Part shown: positions 1 through 10,812 of the stretch, piece after piece | Numbering within the stretch: position 1 is the stretch's first letter | Layout of the letters: the number at the start of each line of letters is the position of its first letter | Assembly (NCBI GenBank): GCA_037447655.1 | Contig: JBBHKE010003283.1 | Location: forward strand, 247,628-311,627 | Source of the DNA: Zygnema cylindricum | Taxonomy: Eukaryota; Streptophyta; Zygnematophyceae; Zygnematales; Zygnemataceae | Direction: 5' to 3' | Length of the DNA stretch: 64,000 nt | Program-made: the position numbers and the translations under genes | The notes under the pieces: model-generated | The model's database searches: none | What the model saw: the letters and a program-made list of their open reading frames with translations, nothing else | What the model was told of the DNA's origin: nothing

Positions 1-6
1 AGTTAC

Positions 7-52
7 CTCTCTCTCTCTCTCTCTCCCTCTCTCGTTTTCTCTCTTTCTCTTT
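7..52. repeat. CT-rich microsatellite upstream of the WD40 gene
   Basis: A run of CT dinucleotides with short interruptions. It ends about 220 bases before the proposed start codon, so it probably lies in the promoter or 5' leader of the WD40 gene. CT-rich leaders are common in plant genes; any role here is inference. Confidence 0.75.
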
Positions 53-270
53 AATTTGCCTGTAGTCTTTCAGCTTATCAGAATAGAGGTTTGATACTCT
101 GCTGCAGTTCTTTCTAGAGCTGTTTCTTGAAATAGTTGCAAAAGTTCGTGTTGTTGTGTTGCCCATCGTCATTTGAACAATGTTTTTTGTTTGGAAGTTC
201 TATGTTGTGAAGGATTCGTTGTCAGTCCAATCCAATCCTATTGACTTTCCAAGCAGTCCATGGCTCCACC

Positions 271-3200
271 ATGTTGAGGAAGGATGCAGTTACGAGCCGG
301 TTGGAGCTTCCCAAACAACGCCATGAAATTCAGGCAATTGACATAGCAACAATTGATCGTAAGATCTTTCGTTAAAGATTTCCTGGGATCTGTTAAAGGT
401 CCATTGATGGATTTTATATCGTTGATTGTGATAACTTTAGTTAGTTGCTGTCAAGTAATCGGTGTCATGGATATTTTATCAAGGCAATGCTGTTCTTGGT
501 TTTGAAGTTTGGACAAATTTTACCTTGTATCCGTTTGAATAGAATTGTACCGATATCTGCTAAAAGTATCCTTTGGTCTTCTTAGTTTTGATGTTATGTG
601 AACATGCAAGCAGAACGCCATTCAGGCGCATTTTATGATTTTTTTGTCTTCTTATTTTATGTTTACAACTGATTTATGTATCGCTGTAACACTATCTGTG
701 AAGTTTTAGCCCGTTATATCATGGTAGCTATAATGTATAGTTCTAGAAAGTCTGGCTCGGTTTAGGCGATGGAGTAACAATTGTTAGGTTTTTGTTATGG
801 AAAACAGATGGTCAGCTTTTAGGCTCTACTGACTCCCTCGGGAGAGTTATGGTGGCCTCGATTGATACACGCCCTTCAGGTAGGATGCTTTTTCCTTATG
901 CCTGTTGAGTTATACGTTTGTCTTTTTTGGCATCTCGTGGTTTTTCTCCACACATTCTTCTTGAGGATCTCTCTTTATATCTTGTTTTTGCCATGGTTTG
1001 AAAAGGCTTATAATTTGACGAGGGATTAAAAGGACTAAGAATTGCATTGTGATGGTGAGTACTTGAAATTGAGGGCAAAAACGATTCACCAGCCAAATAT
1101 ACGATATTTGGTCATTTTTCTTGTTTTGCTTTAGGATTGAACAAAAAAAGGAAATCTCAAATGGTACAAAAGTTTAATTCGTACCTTCTCAATTCTGGCG
1201 CCAATCTTAATCTCAACTTGTGTTCTGGTATTGTCAGTTTTTTCAAAAATCAGAATCTGCATTCACGACACTGGATTCCAAGCCATTTTTTTTCCTTTTT
1301 TTTTAATGTCGCTGACGGCCTTTTACCAGTTAGATTGCCGGTGAACTGTTTAAACTCCTGTTAAAACGGTACAAGATTGATGTGCCACGGTCGATTTTTT
1401 TTGGCTAGAAACTTTGTATAGCTAAGTGTGAATACTGCGTTTGTTTTTGTTGTGCTGGGAAGTACAATAGATGTCGAACACCTGTTAATCATGTCCGTTA
1501 TGTTAGTTATTGCATATGTTACTACTATGTTAATTTTGTTTACGTTATTGTTGCTACTTGTTGATGATTTATTGTCCCAATCCAAACTGGTTTTTGTTAG
1601 GCAAACCAAACTCCAGACCTGAAAAAAAACCCGAGAAAAAGCTTGAAAACTCAATGTAGAATGATTAGAAAATTGTACTTAAAACAGCATACAGAACTGT
1701 CTGCACACTCTCCAATGGGAGGTCGTGATTTGTAGGTGTGGGGTTTTGACAGGTAGCGGCATAGAAGTGAGACATGTGTGGACAGCAGAGCCTGCCAGCT
1801 GTCAATCTGGAGAAGCCGGTTGGGCTGGGATTGCGTTCACGCCTGGGAACCCTTCCATGGTACACCGACCATCACTATGAGAGTTAGTGAGTTATTAGCA
1901 TTAGAATGTTATTGGAGTTACCTACCCTAAATTATGTAAAAGAGTTAATGAATTATCAACGTTAGCACTTTGTTGGAATTATCCTACGCTAATTTATGTG
2001 TTAGAGGGAGTGAATTATTTGTGTTGACACTTAAGTGGAGTTAACTATATTAAAATGTTTGAGAGTTAGTGGATTGTTACTGTTAACAAGTAACCACACT
2101 AAATTTGTTTTGGCACGTGGCTCATCATGGGCCACATAACTAAATATTACAATTAACACTAATTTATGATTTTGGGTAAAAAAAAAATCATTTGAAGTCA
2201 GGTGATTAACTCTGGTAGCGATGGGCTGATTACACTCCTGCTCCTCTGGAGGATGAGCCAAGTCAAAAGGACTGAGGGAGAGGAGGGAGGGGAGGGAGCG
2301 GAGGGGGAAAGGGGAAGGGGCGGGGAGGAAGGGGTGGGGGAGGGAGAAGGGGGGAAGGGAGGGGAGGAATAGGGTGGGGGAGATTATTGTGGACAACCAT
2401 TGAGGACCGTCGTACAATAGTGTGGATGGGTTGACTAGTATGAATCATAAACATGTTTACAAAATCCACTGTATTAGTGGTATGTTAAAGCATGTATGAA
2501 TCCTTTCTTTTAAGTGCAACGATGTTTTTGTCAATCTTTTTGTGATTGCACATCTCAAGGATAATCCATGAAATCCATATCTCTTGATGTGGACAGGTTC
2601 TGATTGGATTTCCCTTTGAGCTCTACAAAGATTTCTAGGGTGTTCATCTTTTTGTCAATAACTATTAACCATTTGTTGTCTGCTAAGGCGAAGGAGAAGT
2701 ATAGGGATAACGGAGAAAAAATGTTGTAGGGGAACAAAAGAAGAGGAGAGAGTGAGTGAGATGACAGTCTTTGACAACACTTGTTTTCTTCCGCCAGGTC
2801 TCCACAGCAAGATTCTTTTCAAAAACTCTCGATGTGTATAGCGATGGCCGCCACCTGCGATCCATGTATACGTACGTCTTGAACTCATGCCCTTTATTTG
2901 TTGGGGATATGTCGATATGTTTTTAATATTTTAGACATTTGCATGTGCCATGCATTGAGATCATCAGGCACACTATGCATTTCAAAACGAGCCCATTAGA
3001 CATTGACATTTTGTAGATTCGTTTTCCCATGAGAATTTTTGAGAGATAATAAATATTTACCTTAGAAAATTATGATTTATGTGACGAAAAGAAATGCAAT
3101 ATTTTTCAAAGCGGTTGTGATTAGAGAATAAATTCTGTTGAATGCACTGCACTCGCTAAAATCCCAGAGCAGTCTATGGTCTGCACCATAATTAGTGTGG

Positions 3201-3910
3201 AACATCCTATTCTCAGTTCACATCTTGATGACTGCAGTATGAAACACTGCTGCACATATAGTACATATCATGATACATTGTATGTTAAAACTTGAATATC
3301 AATTTCGGTATCGAATATTGTGGCGTTTTCACTGGTGTTCCGTTCAAACATATTTTTCCTCCAAATTAATTTCAAAAACAATGATATTCTCGTTCAGCAA
3401 ATTTAAAATTGCCATGCAATATACAATATAATGTGAAAATGCACACCCTGACAGAGTCATCATAATCAGCCCAGCTAAGAGGCACGGCAAGTTCTTTAGT
3501 TACCATGTGTTTCCCACTCAAAGTTAGAAAATTATTGGGAAATTAGGAAATTATTACAAAACCAGAGATTATTTGCAACCTCCTCATCAGGCTTTCACAA
3601 ATATTTTGGATGTTACTCCATGAGATTTAAATGATGTTCTTTAGTCAAGGTATTCTGCATTATTTGATGACATTGTATCTCCAAAGGTCACTGATTATGT
3701 ACATAGATCTAATTCTTAGGGTTACTGTTTACATGCAATAATACTGTTAACTTCAGATTTGCTTTTTTACTGCTCGTCAACTGGCTTGTTTTTCTTGGGG
3801 GGGCGGGGGGTCATTCCATTCTGGATATCTAGGCTACAACCTCCTACTGCCGTTGCAGTCCTTAAAAGTCCTCAGACAGCACTAGTAGTGACCGAAGGAG
3901 CTCAGGTGAC

Positions 3911-3948
<38 letters not shown>

Positions 3949-6900
3949 TCCCCCCCCCCCTCTCCCTCTCTCCCTCTCTTCTTCTCTCCCTCTCTCCCTC
4001 CCTCCCTCCCATTTTCTCTCTGTCTGTGTATGTCCATGTTTATCTGTCTTTGTACCTTTCTTTCTGTCTATCTCTGTCTGTTTTTCTGTCTGTCTACCTC
4101 TGTCTACCTCTGTCTATCTGTTTTCTATCTGACCACCTGCCTGTTTGTCTATCTATCCATCTGTTCATCTGTCTATCCATCCATATGTCTCTCCCCCTAT
4201 CCGTCCATATGTCTAACCGTCTATCGTCTGTCCTTCTGTCTGTCTGTTTCTCCTATCTATCGAATCTTTCCTATCTGTTGATTCTATCGCACCTTTCAAA
4301 TCTATCTTATCTATGGAGTTCTATGCTTTCTATCCTATCTATGCAATCTATTGAATTTATCCTATCTATCGAATTTATCCTATCTAACTCTATCTATCCT
4401 GTCTATCCTATCTATCCTATCTATCCTATCTATCTTATCCATCCTATCTATCCATTGCATCCTTTCTATCATATCTAACTCTATCTATCCTATGCATCTT
4501 ATGTACTGATCTAGTTTATCTATCCTGTTTATCGATCTAATCCATCAACGTATATATTGATCTAATCTATTGATTTAATCAATCGATTAATCTGTCTATC
4601 CAATCCATCGATCTTATCGATCTAATTTATCAATCTAACCTTTTGATCTAATCTTTTTTTGTAATTTATCTATCTAACATATATTTCCATCTGTCGATCT
4701 AATCTATCGATTCAATTATGGATCTAATCAATATATCGATCTAATCTATCTAATCGATCTAATCCCTCTAATCTATCTAATCTATCTAATCTTTTTAAGC
4801 TGTCTAAGCTATCTAAACTTTCTAATCTATTTAATCTGTCTATTTACCTACCTATCTATCTATCTATCTATCTATAGGAAAGAAATTAAATGAATCAGAA
4901 GGAAACAGTGGTGACAACGTTAAGGGCAACTGAAGACCATTGCGCAATGGAGCATCATATTGGATTTATAATTTTTTGAATTTGAATCTTTGACCAGCCA
5001 CTGCATCCAGCGCGGATGTCTTCTGGAGTTTTATTTCATCCATGAGTTACTATGACAAGTTTCCGTATGGGACAAGTCTCATTTCATTTTTGGGTAAATT
5101 TGACAGGTTTCGATATGGGATTTGCGAGCCGGAGAGCATGGCGGTTGTATGCAGCGTTTTGTGGGTGCAAATTCTGGAGAATCGCTATATGCTGTGGCTT
5201 GTTCAGCAGGAGGAGGAGGAGGAGGAGGGCAAGGACTGGTTGGAGTTGGAGGAGCAGAGAGATCTTTTGTTGTTTGGGATGCACGCAGGTTAGTTCTCAC
5301 GGGCAGTTTAATACTTCATATGCTATTGTTTCACTGTTTATTTTTAACATTTACTGGGGATTGTATATGTACAATACGTTCATTTCTTTCAGAATTGTTT
5401 TTCCTGGACTTTATGAGTTGTTTATTTTTGCTTCATGTTATAAGTCTTTATTGTTCATTCCGTCCAGCTGACTGATAAGAGTTTGAATGGATGTAAATGA
5501 CAGGTGGAGTATACTGTCACGATGGGTCGGTTGTACGAAACACGAGGTGAGGAGTTTATCCTTCGAATTTGAATGTTATTGTGTATTTCAAGATTATTGT
5601 GAGTGTCAATTCTTATAGACTGACAACACGGTGCGATAAGATCTTGGATGTCTGTTTTCCGTGACTGAATTACTTGGTAGAAGAACAGAACGGGAGAAAA
5701 AAAAGCGATTCGGAATTTGATGTTTGAATAACTAGAACCAGGAAGACTTACTAGAGCAATACTTGCTGTGACGGACCTCCAGTCTTATATCATTCTTGAA
5801 GGAACAGTGTGCTAAAACAAAAGAAATAGCGTAACATTAAAAAGGAGTGATGAGGGTTGACCAAATATTAAACAGGTGCAAAAGCAACCATAGGAAGTCG
5901 ATAGTAACTTACATGCCCATCGCTACTACAGTTACTCACTCTAATTCCAGCAAGTGTTTTTTGACCCAAATTTATAGATTAGTGTCAATATACTATTTAG
6001 TTAAGCGGCTCGTCTTGAGCCACGTTGTAGGACATAATTTACTGTAGTCAAATATTGTGGTACTAGGATATTTCTCATGATTTCTGATTTATGCTTGTGA
6101 ACGAATTTTGTTGGAAGTCATGTGTGGAATGTGTTACTTTATTGGTGATATGAGTATCATATGATGTTGGGTAAATTTTCATCCGTTGGTTCCAAATCAT
6201 GTTTGTGTTAGGGACTTCACTTTTGACGTTTTTTTCCGACACCGGTTCATTGTTTATCGCTACTAGTAAATCAACGCCCGTTACACGGGCATGTACCTGT
6301 CCAGTTTATCATGCCCGTACTGCGGACGCACGGCAACGTCACGTTGTGCCAGCGGTACGGCGGTCTGTACCGCTGACGCACGGCAGTGTCACGTTGTGCC
6401 AGCGGTACGGCGGTCTGTACCGCTGACGCACGGCAGCGTCACGTTGTGCTAGCTGTACGGCGGTCTGTACCGTTGACGCACCGCAACGTCACGTTGTGCC
6501 TTCGGTCTGGCGGTCTGTACCGCTGACGCACCGCAACGTCACGTTGTGCCAGAGGTACGGCGGTCTGTACCGCTGACGCACGGCAGCGTCACGTTGTGCT
6601 AGCTGTACGGCGGTCTGTACCGTTGACGCACCGCAACGTCACGTTGTGCCTTCGGTACGGCGGTCTGTACCGCTGACGCACCGCAACGTCACGTTGTGCC
6701 AGCGGTACGGCGGTCTGTACCGCTGACGCACGGCAACGTCACATTGTGCCAGCGGTACGGCGGTCCGTACTGCGGACGATCGCACAGCAACGTTACACCG
6801 CTAATCGTTATTAGTGTCAAAGTTTAAATAGTGTTGAAGGTAATTTACCGTAATTGATGCTAATTAAGAATTTGTTTTTTTTTTTTTTAAAGGTGTATTG

Positions 6901-9900
6901 TATTTTTGGCTTAATGCTAATTTGGGAATAGCAAAAATGAAATATTCTCCGTATGATTGTATACATTAACATATGTATTCGTACAAAATATTAGAAATCG
7001 TACGCCGTCGTGAAATTTAAATATCCTTACATGTCAGACTAATTTATGTGTCAGACTAATTCCGTTTTTTGAGCGCACGTACCTATGCGTGCGCATCTGA
7101 TTCAATTTCATTTTTTGTAAAAGTTTCACTTGAAAAGGTACATTTATGTATGGTCGGTCATCGACCGTACACCACACTATTTAGATCTTGTTGTACTTTC
7201 GTTTTTTACGCTATTTTGTACGGTACCTTAATTAATGTCAAGGAAAAATTAAAATCATGTATCTTATTTGAGGACAAAAATCAAAATTTTAAGAACCCAA
7301 ATTAGAGTTATTGACACTAATAACGATTCGCGGTGTACATTGTGCCAGCGGTCTGGCGGTCTGTACACCGACGGTTGGCAATGTCATATTACGCCAACCG
7401 TACGGCATTATGTACAGCGACGGCTGGCAAGCGTAGAATTATGCCACCCGGCGGCAGCGTATAATTATACTAGTGTTGGGTATCGAGGACCACTTGCCGA
7501 TATTCGATATGTACCGAATTTTAGGTATCCGATAATCGATATATCGCCCCGATATCCGATAATCGATATATCGCCCCGATATATCGATTATCGAAATATC
7601 GCGATATTTAACCGATATATCGCCAATATATCGTATCGACGATATATCGAGGCATTTAAAATGAAAAAAAAATGAAAATTTTCACGTCTCCAAAGTCACT
7701 TGCCTTCGGACAAGGTGACCGTAAAATCTTTGCCGAAAAGAAATACGGTTTTTTCCTGAAAGTCAGCAGAGTGAAGGAGATCTGTGAGGTACATTTGACG
7801 CGGTACACTTGCAAAGTACACGTGCATAATACGCAAGTACGGATTTACACATGAAAATGGTCGGTTCTCAAATCTTTGACGATTTTAGAGATTTGATCGT
7901 CAACTTACAAGGAACCACTCAAATCAAAACACGTATGTAAAAACTTGTTTACAGAAGATACGCGATGTTAATCGAGGCCTCTGTAAATCTGTAATACAGA
8001 AAGTTTGCTGTCCGTACTATTACAGAGACTTTCTCATGTAACCATTCCCCAAATAACAATCATATGAATTACAGAATTTGTACTTTTTTGCCGGTTACAT
8101 TTTGCGGCGTCTACCTTTAAGTCACGGAACGAAAATCACGTCGTACAAGGCGTATCAGACAATTTGTTTTTTTCGCTAAAATAACATATTATATTAAAAT
8201 ATAAAATATTAATTTTGAAAAAATACTATATATCGCGATAATTTATGTTGGTCTCGGTACGATACATCGAAGAGTTTGCTCGATCGATATTCGATATATC
8301 GAATATCGAGATTATCGCGATATGAATTTACCCGATACCCAACACTAAATTATACCAGCCGGCGGCAGCGTATACTTATACCAGCCGGCGGCAACGTATA
8401 ATTATACCAGCCGGCGGCAGGGTATAATTATACCAGCCGGCGGCAGGGTATAATTATACCAGCCGGCGGCAGGGTATAACTATACCAGCCGGCGGCAGCG
8501 TATAATTATGGCATCGTAAAGTTATGCCAGCCGGTGGCAATGTAGAAAATTGCCAGCCGGCGGCAGCGTAGAAATTGCCAGCCGGTGGCACTGTAGAAAA
8601 TTGCCAGCAGCCGGCAACGTAGAAAATTGCCAGTTGGCGGCAGCGTAGAAAATTGCCAGCCGGCGGCAGCGTAGAAAATTGCCAGCCGGTGGCTGCGTAG
8701 AAAATTGCCAGCGGGCGGGCGGCAGCGTAGAATTATGCCAACTGTCGGCAGCGTAGAATTATGTAGTCGGCAGCGTAGAATCACGCCAGCTGGCGGCAGC
8801 GTAGAATTACGCCGACGGGCGGCAGCGTATAATTATGCCAGCGGTACAGAGGTCTGTAACGCGACGGGCGGCAACACTACATCGTGCCAGCGGTACGGCC
8901 TTCCGTACTGCGGACGGACAGAAAAAATCTTTGACAGACACACCGCCTATATAAGGGTTTCCAGAAAGGCGAACACAGTTCTCTTATTTAATACTGATTA
9001 GAGTTAACAGCACTTATTTGAGTTAGTGTTTTTTTGAGCCAATATCATAAATTAGTGTCAACAACGTTATTTGTTTAAGTGGTCCATACTGAGCGACGTT
9101 GCAAAACACAATTTAGAGTTAATTAATATTAATCTGCGTCAACTTTGTTAATTCACAACTCTGAGAACAATGCAAGGTGTAGCATATGAAACTTTCAGTT
9201 TAGACATTTTTTGTCCCTTTGTTTACTTTTGGCGTCCTGGTATTTTTGGTGGTATTTTTTTGTGATGATGGATGCAGATAACAGGGGTCAGCTTTTCCTC
9301 AATCAACCCCACCATGGCATACATTTCTGGCCTCGACTATGAGGTTAGTAATCTGACAGTGACATTCTCATTATCACCATCATGGTTTAATACCATCATG
9401 TCACTTATTAGCGTCGATGACACTACATCGGTGCCCCTAAATTTTATCCCTCAAACCTAAAATAGTGTCAATGACACTAACTCTAATTCTTTAAACGGTT
9501 CAAAACCAGCCACGTCATTCAGCACTGAATTAGAATTTATAACACCAGTATAAACCCCACAGTAATAATTCTTGGCGCTAATAACGGTACAAGGTGTACC
9601 GGCGTAGTTTTCTGTTATGCCATCATCATCATTTTTATTCCCGACATCATTGACGTCATTGTGGATCAAAAGTGCGAAAATGCATGCAAACGCTATTTCT
9701 GGTAACCTTGTAATATATGCACATTATTTATGTTTTTTGGGTTTAACATGTCTATAATATAGGTTTATCACCAATGTAGTGTTTGCACGTGTTTTTGTAC
9801 TTTTGATTATGGTCATCCTTGACTCATTTATGACCATCCTAATTGTCTGTCTCTTCTTTTTATTGTTCAAATCAAGATATAAGTTTGTGGAGGCGTTAGT

Positions 9901-10812
9901 CAAGTGGGTGGCCAAAAAAAGTTGTGGCCTAAGGAAAAACCTTTTTATTTTTTTGCAGGTTGTATGTGGCAGATGGGACAAAGAAGGGACACGTGGTGGA
10001 GCTGGGAGACTGTTCTCTTTTCGTAGTGACTCAAGTTGGTGTGGTTTGGCAAAGGTATGAAAAACAACTTTCTTTTCGTTGATAGATGTGAGAGTTCATC
10101 TTTCGAACCCAAAAATCCTCTTAAAAATCTAGTCTTATCTCTAAGTTATTGTTGGATAAGTTTTAGAGAGAGAGTGATATTATGGAGATTATATGAGGAG
10201 AGTTAGATCATCTCACATTTTTTTTGAAGGATAAAACATATATTACACATAATCCTCTCATGACTATCACGTGAGTGTTATGAACTCCTATGGTTAAGAA
10301 TACGTCTATGCATCCTTTCTTTTTAACATCCCATAGATAAAATCCAGTGAATTTATACTCTGCGTACCATGAAAGGAATTAGAGTAATGGGTTAATGAAT
10401 ATTTAAGTGTAACAAGGGAAGCACACCAAGAATTGCTATTGGCAAGTTTATTTTTGTGTTATCAATTCTAATTTAGGCCCGAGAAACGTCGACTTTGAAT
10501 TTCAATCTAGTTCGACTTTCAACCGCTTACAAAATTAGCTTTAAGAAAATTAAAAAAAAATATGGTTGCTCAAATAGGGTTGTTGAGGGCCAAAAAAAAG
10601 CCGGCATGGAAATAGTGTTTATCAATGCTAATAATAGTGATAACTCACAGTTTATCCGAGGGTGTGGATCGGAGGTCGGGGTTAAACAGGCCCCAGATTC
10701 AGATCTTCTCGCTGGTTGGTGTAAATCTGGGAACATTTTTGTCGCTGATATGGTCGAGGGAGATTCTTCAAATGTTCCTTTCACTGAAGCTGTTGCTGAC
10801 GAAGACTTTTAG
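271..10812 (+). CDS. WD40-repeat protein, ten exons, about 367 aa
   Basis: Proposed exons: 271-358, 808-879, 1786-1859, 2798-2871, 3833-3905, 5107-5288, 5504-5546, 9278-9343, 9959-10054 and 10477-10812. Every intron is GT-AG, every junction keeps phase, and the lengths sum to 1104 bases (367 codons plus stop). The start is the first in-frame ATG after a stop at 208, in an ACCATG context. Exon joins rebuild WD40 blades: GWAGIAFTPGNPSM runs into VSTARFFSKTLDVY (about residues 66-92), VSIWDLRAGE (about 128-137), ERSFVVWDARRW (about 178-189), RWVGCTKHEITGVSFS (about 194-208), SGLDYE, and AGWCKSGNIFVAD near the C-terminus. The protein probably forms a beta-propeller scaffold; I recognise the general plant WD40 superfamily but not a specific ortholog. 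A Gly7 tract (GGAGGA repeats) sits in exon 6. The last exon is uncertain: an in-phase alternative acceptor after 10650 would drop 58 residues that look intron-like. Introns 3, 5 and 7 are swollen by repeats, but no exon is interrupted, so the gene may be functional. Confidence 0.85.
1877..2110. repeat. Degenerate ~60-bp tandem repeat in intron 3
   Basis: About four imperfect copies of a unit built around GAGAGTTAGTGAGTTATT, spaced about 60 bases apart. It lies just downstream of the exon 3 donor. Immediately after it (about 2110-2170) comes a short hairpin, GTGGCTC-ATCAT-GGGCCAC, flanked by ACACTAA/ACACTAAT motifs. That hairpin-bearing repeat also occurs, diverged, near 5970-6060 and 9040-9120 in intron 7. 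Confidence 0.6.
2272..2392. repeat. Purine-rich GGGA/GGAGG tract in intron 3
   Basis: About 120 bases of almost pure A/G with long G runs. Short overlapping open frames on the minus strand here are Pro/Leu/Ser low-complexity artefacts. There is no coding evidence. Confidence 0.75.
3914..4876. repeat. CT then TCTA/TCTG microsatellite in intron 5
   Basis: Begins eight bases after the exon 5 donor as pure CT, passes through a C-run and CCCT blocks, then becomes a long degenerate tetranucleotide array of CTAT/TCTG/TCTA ending in a clean CTAT run near 4850-4875. It makes up most of the 1.2 kb intron. The open frames across it encode only Ser/Leu/Tyr/Pro repeats and are not genes. Confidence 0.85.
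6296..6793. repeat. 50-bp GC-rich tandem repeat in intron 7 (about nine copies)
   Basis: The landmark CGGTCTGTAC recurs every 50 bases from 6361 to about 6711, with a last variant at 6761. Each unit contains CGTCACGTTGTGCCAGCGG and GGTACGGCGGTCTGTACCG. The array continues beyond MITE B0, at about 7338-7440, and shows up again near 8840-8925, so insertions have split it. It is GC-rich against an AT-rich background. Units are imperfect, with no unique spacers, so it is not a CRISPR. Confidence 0.85.
6796..7335. mobile_element. MITE B0 (mariner-type, TA target site) in intron 7
   Basis: A 540-bp non-autonomous element. The left end reads CACCGCTAATCGTTATTAG and the right end is its near reverse complement, each bounded by TA. 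Removing it and one TA rejoins the 50-bp tandem repeat (AACGT-TA-CATTGTGCC against AACGTCACATTGTGCC in intact units), which supports the boundaries. Internal sequence, including GGTACATTTATGTA and the terminal motifs, matches MITEs B1 and B2 (539 bp each), though B0 is more diverged. No protein is encoded. Confidence 0.85.
7471..8347. mobile_element. hAT-type MITE with perfect 8-bp target duplication
   Basis: An 877-bp element with 15-bp TIRs TAGTGTTGGGTATCG, flanked on both sides by AATTATAC (7463-7470 and 8348-8355). An 8-bp duplication is typical of hAT elements. The outer 150-200 bases at each end are packed with CGATATATCG-type palindromes, a plausible subterminal transposase-binding array. 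The middle is AT-rich and has no transposase, so the element is non-autonomous. It sits inside the 26-bp repeat array of intron 7. Confidence 0.9.
8346..8850. repeat. 26-bp tandem repeat in intron 7 (about 19 copies)
   Basis: The unit is CCAGCCGGCGGCAG plus a 12-base AT-rich linker, period 26. Linkers change along the array from GTATAATTATA to GTAGAAAATTG, then GTAGAATTATG, suggesting expansion in blocks. One copy lies left of the hAT MITE (about 7440-7470), so the hAT inserted into the array. The minus-strand open frame across it is an artefact. Confidence 0.85.

Noticed and set aside
3759-4478. 239-aa frame on the + strand
   Set aside because: Only its 5' part (3833-3905) is real coding sequence, exon 5 of the WD40 gene; the rest translates CT and CTAT microsatellites.
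6296-6793. CRISPR-like regular array
   Set aside because: Units are contiguous 50-bp tandem repeats with no unique spacers, in a eukaryotic intron.
8506-9001. Frames of 92 and 98 aa across the 26-bp array
   Set aside because: Periodic artefact of the tandem repeat in intron 7.
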